A stretch of 13,123 nucleotides of DNA. It comes from an uncultured Bacilli bacterium. GTDB taxonomy: Bacteria > Bacillota_I > Bacilli_A > RF39 > UBA660. Shown here piece after piece: positions 7,406 through 13,123 of this stretch. The stretch's first letter is position 1; every line of letters begins with the position of its first letter. Under the pieces are notes generated by a model. It worked only from the letters and a program-made list of their open reading frames with translations. It was not told the DNA's origin and made no database searches. A program made the translations under genes and the position numbers. Location: positions 1-13,123 of the forward strand of contig CALVQP010000100.1 of the NCBI GenBank assembly GCA_944358225.1, in the 5' to 3' direction.

Positions 7406-9970
7406 CTAAATCTTACCAAAATATGTTTTAATTAACAGTAATATATCTGTTAAATCATAACGTCCATTAGTATTCATATCTCCTGCCATCTTGTAATAAT
7501 CATTTGACTGTATTTTATTAAAATATAATTTAATTAATAGTAAAATATCTGTTAAATCAATTTTACCGTTTTTATTTAAGTCTCCTTTTAAATAATTATT
7601 AACCACTATTTCTAACTTAGCAGTTTTACCATTTGGAGCAGTTGCTGTAATAGTCGCATTTCCAGGAGCAATCGCTTTAATAAGGCCATTTTGATCAACT
7701 GTAGCAACTTTATCATTATCAGTAGAATAAGTAGTAATTAAATCTAAAGTTGGATCATACTTTATTTTTGATTCATAAGTAGCTGCCACATTTAAAGTTA
7801 TTTTATTTTCTTCAAAACTAATATTATAATCAGCTGAATTTACAATTTCATATGATATTTTTTTAGTTCCACTATATTTACCGATACCTGTTATAACTAA
7901 TTCTTTTGTTCCTACCGTTGTAGGAATATCCCCACTTAAAGTATAATCTACATCTTTAACTAAAGTTTGACCGTTATATTTAACTATAGGGTTTATTTTA
8001 ATGTTAACGTTATTATTTTCTACAACATAATTACTAATTCCCTCAATTATAGCATCATTTATATCTAAACCTTTAATAGTAAACTTAACCGTTGTAAATA
8101 ATGTATCATACATATCTCCTTTAGCCTGGAAAGTTATACTATATTCTCCTGGTTCTACTAAAGTGGGCATACTATCAAATGTCCCATATCCCAAGCCATT
8201 TTTCTTTATAGAAAGATAACTAATTTGTGCATCACTTGGAATAACTAAATTAGGAGTAGTCCCCTCTTCGGTGTAATTAACAACTGGATTAGTAAGTTCA
8301 TAAGTTATGGTTCGATTAATTTTACTATATATATAAAAATGACTACCAATATAATCTCCTATACCACTTATATATACTCGCCCATTTCCTTTTCCCGTTG
8401 CGTAGCTATAATTTAGAACATAATCTTTATTTTCTACTAAAGTATAACCATTATCAGTTATAACTATATTATTTTGATAAGTCCCTTCAGGATTATAAAC
8501 TACTTCACTTTCTACTCCACTTATCATATCTTCGGTTATTTGTTTAAACGTATCTAAATCATTTAATTCTAAAAAGAAATTACCCCCATTTTCTACATAG
8601 TTTTGTAAAGATTCATTTTCAGTACTATAAATTGAAGCAGAAGATCCAAAAACTGATTTACCTAAAGTTACATTCGGATTTTTGATGATTATATAATTAC
8701 TCCATAAATCACAATATCTAAAAGCATAATCACCGATTTCGGCAACATTTTGAGGAATAATCAAATTTTCTAATAAGATTCCATAAAAAGCTTCTTTCCC
8801 AATCTCCTCTAAACTAGTAGGTAAAATTACTTGTTGTAATTTTACTTCATTTTTTGGCTTAGTAGTAGGATATGAGTATGAGGCACTATCTGATGTTTCT
8901 AAAGCAAAGGCATATGAGCTAATTTCTTTGGTATTTTCTAGTACTTCATAAGTAGTATCATCCTTGCCTAAAGGGTAAGCCACTAATTTAGAACCATCTT
9001 TAGTATATAGTACACCATCTACACTTTTATAATTAGGATTGTCCTCATCAACATAAATATATTTTAAAGTAGGTAGCTTTGCAAAAGCCCCATCATCAAT
9101 TTCTGTTACTGTTTTAGGTATTGTTATAGTTTGGATATTGGAATCATCATATAAACCATTGTAAAAAGTTTCCTTAACTAAATGATTGTATTCTTCGTTT
9201 TCAGGAATAACTACGTCTTTAGCATTACCATCATACTGATAAATATAACCAGCTAAAGTAATTGTAAACCCATCTTTTGTTTCATAAATATTAAAATTTC
9301 TAGGAGTTGGCATGTTCCATGATCCTTCAATAGTATATACTTTTCCGTCTAATATTGCTGATACATTACGATGATATAAACCTGCAGCATAACCATCGTG
9401 GCCAGCATAACGACGATGGGCATCAATTCCTGAAAGTTTAGCCATATTGATAATAAGATCGGCTGTTGCTATACAATCACCTGCTCCTGAGGTAAAAAAG
9501 GTTGCATAATCAGGAGAGGTTCCATATTGTTTCATCGATACAAATTCTCCAATTTTTTGCATTTTTTCATAATCTGTCATATTTGAGGTAATATTTTGTT
9601 CTACATATTCCGCAATTTTTTGATCAGCATATACTTTTGGATAATCATAAACATTAAATATTAAATTATAAGAAGAAGTATTATCACGAACCAAAACTGT
9701 GGTTTTTCCAGTAGCATAACCATTTGGTTTAACTAAACCAGTAGAACTAATACTTATAGAAGGAAACCCTTCTGCGGCTGTTACTTTGATAGTTGTCGAA
9801 TCGTTCATAGGTATTTGATAACTAGAATTATAACCACTAGGCAAAGAAATATATTGAGCATTATAATCATCTAAATACCACAAGTCTATAGTTTGATTTG
9901 CAGCTTTTACTTTGCCTGTAAAAATAGTTAATATAAATGTTATAAATATAAATAATTTTAAACGTTTCAT
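7406..9970 (-). CDS. Secreted transglutaminase-like protein with BspA-type LRRs, BIG2 and dockerin
   Basis: An 854-residue secreted protein. Seen in order: signal peptide (1-24, ending GKVKA); a BIG2-like domain (about 25-108); a transglutaminase/protease-like core (about 115-220) with Cys166 (SGAGDC), His200 (GLYHRNV) and Glu215 (YTIEGSW) at triad-like spacing, Glu replacing the usual Asp; LRR_5/BspA repeats (about 275-440); two DYxxxY...GxGxYxG repeats (about 490-555 and 662-712) of a kind common in Firmicute surface proteins; BIG2 (about 717-790); and a dockerin (796-854). It may crosslink or cleave proteins, but activity is unproven because the triad is not canonical. The frame extends to a GTG at 9974-9976, but that overlaps the ribosome site AAAGGTG (9976-9982), so the ATG at 9970 is chosen. 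The scaffold gene's terminator lies immediately upstream. Confidence 0.85.
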   Translation of the reverse strand: MKRLKLFIFITFILTIFTGKVKAANQTIDLWYLDDYNAQYISLPSGYNSSYQIPMNDSTTIKVTAAEGFPSISISSTGLVKPNGYATGKTTVLVRDNTSSYNLIFNVYDYPKVYADQKIAEYVEQNITSNMTDYEKMQKIGEFVSMKQYGTSPDYATFFTSGAGDCIATADLIINMAKLSGIDAHRRYAGHDGYAAGLYHRNVSAILDGKVYTIEGSWNMPTPRNFNIYETKDGFTITLAGYIYQYDGNAKDVVIPENEEYNHLVKETFYNGLYDDSNIQTITIPKTVTEIDDGAFAKLPTLKYIYVDEDNPNYKSVDGVLYTKDGSKLVAYPLGKDDTTYEVLENTKEISSYAFALETSDSASYSYPTTKPKNEVKLQQVILPTSLEEIGKEAFYGILLENLIIPQNVAEIGDYAFRYCDLWSNYIIIKNPNVTLGKSVFGSSASIYSTENESLQNYVENGGNFFLELNDLDTFKQITEDMISGVESEVVYNPEGTYQNNIVITDNGYTLVENKDYVLNYSYATGKGNGRVYISGIGDYIGSHFYIYSKINRTITYELTNPVVNYTEEGTTPNLVIPSDAQISYLSIKKNGLGYGTFDSMPTLVEPGEYSITFQAKGDMYDTLFTTVKFTIKGLDINDAIIEGISNYVVENNNVNIKINPIVKYNGQTLVKDVDYTLSGDIPTTVGTKELVITGIGKYSGTKKISYEIVNSADYNISFEENKITLNVAATYESKIKYDPTLDLITTYSTDNDKVATVDQNGLIKAIAPGNATITATAPNGKTAKLEIVVNNYLKGDLNKNGKIDLTDILLLIKLYFNKIQSNDYYKMAGDMNTNGRYDLTDILLLIKTYFGKI

Positions 9971-9975
9971 TTTCA

Positions 9976-9982
9976 CACCTTT
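9976..9982 (-). promoter_or_regulatory. Ribosome binding site deciding the start at 9970
   Basis: AAAGGTG on the minus strand, 5 bases (TGAAA) before the ATG at 9968-9970. The alternative GTG at 9974-9976 would overlap this site with no spacing, so the ATG is the likely start. Confidence 0.7.
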
Positions 9983-9984
9983 TT

Positions 9985-10010
9985 ATAATAAAAACTCCTA
10001 TTAAGGAGTT
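9985..10010 (-). terminator. Intrinsic terminator between scaffold and dockerin genes
   Basis: A perfect 7-bp stem (9993-9999 with 10004-10010) with a 4-base loop follows the scaffold stop codon by 4 bases; on the minus strand it continues into TTTTTATTAT. It is short and A/T-rich at its base, so it is probably leaky. No promoter is visible in the 15 bases before the next ribosome site, so the downstream genes probably depend on read-through or on a promoter inside the scaffold gene. Confidence 0.7.
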
Positions 10011-10014
10011 CTTA

Positions 10015-13000
10015 TTATGCTCTTACCTTTCTAATAGTTACTAATATACCACCTAAAAGGACTAAAGCTGAAATTCCATAAGAAGCTATTGATTTTACTC
10101 CTGTATTTGGACTTTCAATTGCACTAACTTTAACTGAAGTTGAAGTTTCTACACCATTTGATGCTGTAACTGTAATTGTTGCATCACCTTTACCAACAGC
10201 CGTTAAACGACCATTCTCATCAATTTTTACAACACTTTCATTACTTGAGGTATATTTAAATGTTACCTCATCAGTTGTATCTCCAGGATTTAAACCAATT
10301 TCTAAATCAACAATATCTCCTACTTGAAGATTATCAAGATCATTTTTAATGCTTATACTTTCTAAAGGAACTTCCACTACTTCAACTGTAATTGTTGCTG
10401 GATCATCTAAACCGTCCATATAAACAGTAATAGTTGCAATTCCTGGTTTCAAAGCTGTTATTTTACCATTTTGATCAACTTTAAGCACTTCTTCATTATC
10501 ACTAACCCAAGTAAAACTACTTATTTCGGTAGCATTATATGGATATACAAGTAAATCTAAAATACTAGTTTGGTTTTTCTTAATTGTAATTTCTTTTTGA
10601 TCAAATGATATAGAGTCAACTGGAATTATCTTAACAGTTACTTCACATTCAACTTGCATACCATTTTCTAACGTACCAGTTATTTTAACTGTTCCTTGGC
10701 TTTTGCCTGTTACTTTACCATCTTTATCTACTGTTGCAATATCATTATCTTCGCTTTCCCAAGTTATAGTTGTATCTTCAGTTGTATCGCTTGGCCCAAT
10801 AGTAGTTTCTAATTTAATAGATTGATTTTTAATAACTTCTGCTGTATCTTTGTTGATTGTAAATTCTTCTATTGGGACTTCCACATAAACATCAATAGTT
10901 GTTGTTACATCTCCAGCTGTTGCACTTATAGTAGCATGTCCTCCGCCAACTGCTGTTACAAATCCAGTTGTAGAATCTACAGTTACAACTTTTGTATCAG
11001 AACTTTTATAAGTTACAGTTTTATCTTTTGTTGTGTCACTTGGTCCAACTTCAGTTGTAAGAGTTGTTGTATCGCCCTTGGTTAAATTTAATTTGTTATC
11101 TTGAATTAAGTCGTTATTTATGATTACTGAATCAATCGGAACTTCTACATGAATTGGAACACTAACTTCCTTACCGCCAGGTAAAGTACCAGTTATTATT
11201 GTATCTCCTGCGGCTTTTGCAAGAATAGTTACCGTATTGTCTTTAGTACTTTCGATAACAGCCTTAGTATCATCTACAATCTCCCAATCAATATCTTGAT
11301 ATGTTGCATCACTTGGAGTAATTGTTGCTGTTAATGTTGCTGTTTTATTTTTATCTATAGTTATAGAATCTTTATCTACTGTAAATGTATCAACATCAAC
11401 ATATACAGTTACAACACATTCTGCTTCCATACCGTTTTCTAATGTTGCTGTAATAGTAGCAATACCACCTTTTAACGCTGTTAGAGTAGCTTTTGTTGAA
11501 TCATCATCATTTTTTTCTACTTTAACAATACTTGCATCACTACTTTTCCAACTAACAACTTTGCTTTCTTCTGCTTCTACTGGATTAATATTAACACTTA
11601 TATCATGAGTTGCATTTTTAGCCATTGTTAATTCTTCATTAGAAATAATTATTTCTTCAATTGGAATTAACACTTTAACATTAATTGTTTGTTCATGGCT
11701 TTGAATAGTTGCTCTAACAACAGTTTCACCTGGTTTTACACCTGTGATTAAACCGTTATTAACTGTTGCAACTTCATCATTATCACTATCCCAAGTTATA
11801 GTTTTATCTCCCGTAAAATCAGAAGGAGTTACTGTTGTTGTAATCTCTTTTTCTTGAGTTGGTAATAAAGTAATATTATTTTCACTTACTTTAAAGTTTT
11901 CAATCGGTACATTTACAGTAACATCTGCAGTTAAATTATAAGTTCCGATTTGAGCTGTAATTTGTGTAGTTCCCCCTTTTAACGCCGTAATAGTTGCTTT
12001 AGTAGGATCAGTTTCATCTTTTAAGACTGCTACTATATCCGGATCATCACTTACCCAAGTTACATCATCAAATGTAGCATCAACAGGTTCTAAATTAATA
12101 GATAATTCTTGACTATTACCTTTATTTAATGTTATATCATCATCACTTAAACTAGCACTTGTAATAGGTACATTTACAATTACTTTAATACTAGCTGTTA
12201 CATCATTTACTGTTTTAGCAGTAATTGTTGCAACCCCTGCACCAACAGCATTCACTACTCCATCCGTTACAGTAGCAACATCATTATTAGTACTTTCCCA
12301 AGTTAAATCTTTAGATAATGTAGTATTGTCTGGAGTTATCGTTGGAATAAGAGTTTCACTATCTCCTTTATTTAAACTTAAGCGATTACCTTTTAAATTA
12401 TCACTGCTTAATGTTAAATCACTAATTGAAGTCATAACTTCAACATTTGCTGTAAATTCTTGACCAAATGCTGAAACCTCAACTGTAGTACCACCATTTT
12501 TCAAGGCTGTTAAATTCCCTTCAGCATCCACACTAACAATTTCTGGATCTTTAACATCAAAACTCAAATTCATCTCATCAGTTGTATCTTCTGGAGTATA
12601 ACTAACTTCTAATTTAGCATTTTTCTTATCCTCACTAGCCATATCTAAAGTTATATTACTATTAACTAGCGATACATCTTGAACTGGTACATCAACAAAA
12701 ATATATCCAGCCTCACTTTGGGTAGCGACCACTTCACCTTCAGCTTCACCATCTTGAGGTAATCTGCTCATCGCTAAATCAATAATTTCAAGATCTTGTT
12801 TACCAGCAGCTGTATCCTTGATTTTAAATTCAAGTGTAGCTAATTTACCACTATAAGTAGATTCCCCTTCCATCATAGCGTAAATAAGCGCTACTTCGCC
12901 TGCTTCCTGATCAATATTGTTTAAATTGTTACCATTTAGACCAATACTTGACATATTTAAATTAACAATCTCTAATTTATCAGGATCATATTTTACAGTT

Positions 13001-13123
13001 GCTAACAACATAGCAAATTCTTTACTATCAATATTATCTAAATTAACATCAACACTAATTGTATCTCCTCTACTAGAACTTTCTACTTTAGAGACACTTA
13101 CTTTTGGCATTGTATCAGCTATT
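10015..13123 (-). CDS. Wall-anchored scaffold: cohesin, ten BIG2 domains, SPNTG sorting signal (5' partial)
   Basis: A surface scaffold of at least 1,035 residues, open at the window edge. Seen, numbered from the Met at 13110: a cohesin domain (about 2-140, with the ATVKYDPDKLEIVNL strand); ten BIG2 Ig-like domains (about 142-997); and a C-terminal sorting signal (SPNTG at 1000-1004, hydrophobic stretch, basic RKVRA end). The Met at 13108-13110 is probably internal: no ribosome site precedes it, the frame stays open to the edge (reading IADT before it), and a sortase substrate needs a signal peptide, which must lie outside the window. The cohesin should bind the dockerins encoded downstream, the BIG2 array acting as a stalk from the wall. 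The class B sortase at 205-921 is the likely anchoring enzyme. Additional cohesins beyond the edge cannot be excluded. Confidence 0.9.
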   Translation of the reverse strand, partial: IADTMPKVSVSKVESSSRGDTISVDVNLDNIDSKEFAMLLATVKYDPDKLEIVNLNMSSIGLNGNNLNNIDQEAGEVALIYAMMEGESTYSGKLATLEFKIKDTAAGKQDLEIIDLAMSRLPQDGEAEGEVVATQSEAGYIFVDVPVQDVSLVNSNITLDMASEDKKNAKLEVSYTPEDTTDEMNLSFDVKDPEIVSVDAEGNLTALKNGGTTVEVSAFGQEFTANVEVMTSISDLTLSSDNLKGNRLSLNKGDSETLIPTITPDNTTLSKDLTWESTNNDVATVTDGVVNAVGAGVATITAKTVNDVTASIKVIVNVPITSASLSDDDITLNKGNSQELSINLEPVDATFDDVTWVSDDPDIVAVLKDETDPTKATITALKGGTTQITAQIGTYNLTADVTVNVPIENFKVSENNITLLPTQEKEITTTVTPSDFTGDKTITWDSDNDEVATVNNGLITGVKPGETVVRATIQSHEQTINVKVLIPIEEIIISNEELTMAKNATHDISVNINPVEAEESKVVSWKSSDASIVKVEKNDDDSTKATLTALKGGIATITATLENGMEAECVVTVYVDVDTFTVDKDSITIDKNKTATLTATITPSDATYQDIDWEIVDDTKAVIESTKDNTVTILAKAAGDTIITGTLPGGKEVSVPIHVEVPIDSVIINNDLIQDNKLNLTKGDTTTLTTEVGPSDTTKDKTVTYKSSDTKVVTVDSTTGFVTAVGGGHATISATAGDVTTTIDVYVEVPIEEFTINKDTAEVIKNQSIKLETTIGPSDTTEDTTITWESEDNDIATVDKDGKVTGKSQGTVKITGTLENGMQVECEVTVKIIPVDSISFDQKEITIKKNQTSILDLLVYPYNATEISSFTWVSDNEEVLKVDQNGKITALKPGIATITVYMDGLDDPATITVEVVEVPLESISIKNDLDNLQVGDIVDLEIGLNPGDTTDEVTFKYTSSNESVVKIDENGRLTAVGKGDATITVTASNGVETSTSVKVSAIESPNTGVKSIASYGISALVLLGGILVTIRKVRA
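10120..12687 (-). repeat. Ten tandem BIG2 (bacterial Ig-like) domains in the scaffold
   Basis: Ten protein repeats of about 80-90 residues, beginning near residues 142, 226, 314, 402, 483, 572, 658, 746, 829 and 915 (numbered from the Met at 13110). Most open with a V(P/D)(I/V/L) strand and share a TPSD/GPSDTT-like turn, a WxSxDxxVATV core, a G-I/L-x-A/G-x-x-x-G turn and a TVxV end. They have diverged from each other, so the array is an old expansion rather than a recent tandem duplication. The role is presumably a rigid spacer or adhesive stalk. Confidence 0.85.

Noticed and set aside
9974..9976. GTG as the start of the transglutaminase-like gene
   Set aside because: It overlaps the ribosome site with no spacing; the ATG six bases downstream has proper spacing and gives a normal signal peptide.
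10822..11085. Plus-strand open frame of 87 codons inside the scaffold gene
   Set aside because: It is antisense to well-formed BIG2 repeats, its product is a low-complexity Cys/Ser/Tyr/Phe-rich string, and it has no domain. It is a shadow of the real gene.
1..13123. Mycoplasma-type code, CRISPR arrays, tRNA or rRNA genes, insertion sequences
   Set aside because: Trp codons are TGG with no in-frame TGA, and a sortase implies a cell wall. No direct-repeat arrays with spacers, RNA-gene folds or transposase genes were seen.

Overview
The window comes from a very AT-rich, low-GC Gram-positive bacterium (Bacillota). The evidence is a sortase with a wall-sorting signal, AGGAGG-type ribosome sites, Lys/Asn/Ile-rich proteins and the standard genetic code (Trp is TGG, no in-frame TGA; the eight complete stops are five TAA and three TAG). 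A gut lineage near Erysipelotrichia/RF39-type Bacilli would fit, but this is a guess from composition and protein style, not a demonstrated assignment. All genes lie on the minus strand, so transcription runs from high to low coordinates.

The window is almost entirely one gene cluster encoding what looks like a miniature cohesin-dockerin surface complex, a cellulosome-like assembly that carries no recognisable glycosidase. In transcription order: (1) a wall-anchored scaffold with one cohesin, ten BIG2 Ig-like domains and a C-terminal SPNTG sorting signal, open at the window edge (10015-13123); (2) a short hairpin terminator (9985-10010); (3) a secreted transglutaminase-like/BspA-LRR/BIG2/dockerin protein (7406-9970); (4) a small cytoplasmic-looking unknown protein (7044-7394), followed by a possible decayed dockerin; (5) a secreted propeller-like/BIG2/dockerin protein (4964-6943); (6) a small cohesin-like/dockerin protein (4399-4959), a candidate adaptor; (7) a subtilisin-like S8 protease with BspA-LRRs and a dockerin (1712-4396); (8) a membrane-anchored cohesin protein (902-1702); and (9) a class B sortase (205-921), ending at a long hairpin (151-193).

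The proposed logic is that the sortase attaches the scaffold to the wall through SPNTG, while the second cohesin protein sits in the membrane. The four dockerin proteins (all with signal peptides or an N-terminal signal/anchor and a near-identical 59-residue C-terminal dockerin) dock onto these cohesins, displaying a protease, a transglutaminase-like enzyme, leucine-rich binding repeats and a propeller-like module. The cargo points to proteins or host/microbial surfaces as targets rather than plant polysaccharide. Genes 5 to 9 are spaced by only a few bases or overlap, and each dockerin's last codons or stop codon double as the ribosome site for the next gene.

At the left edge, a separate minus-strand gene begins (1-86) with a SipW-type-looking signal peptide. 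Its promoter contains an uninterrupted run of eight G between a perfect -35 and a near-perfect -10, a classic arrangement for phase variation by slippage.
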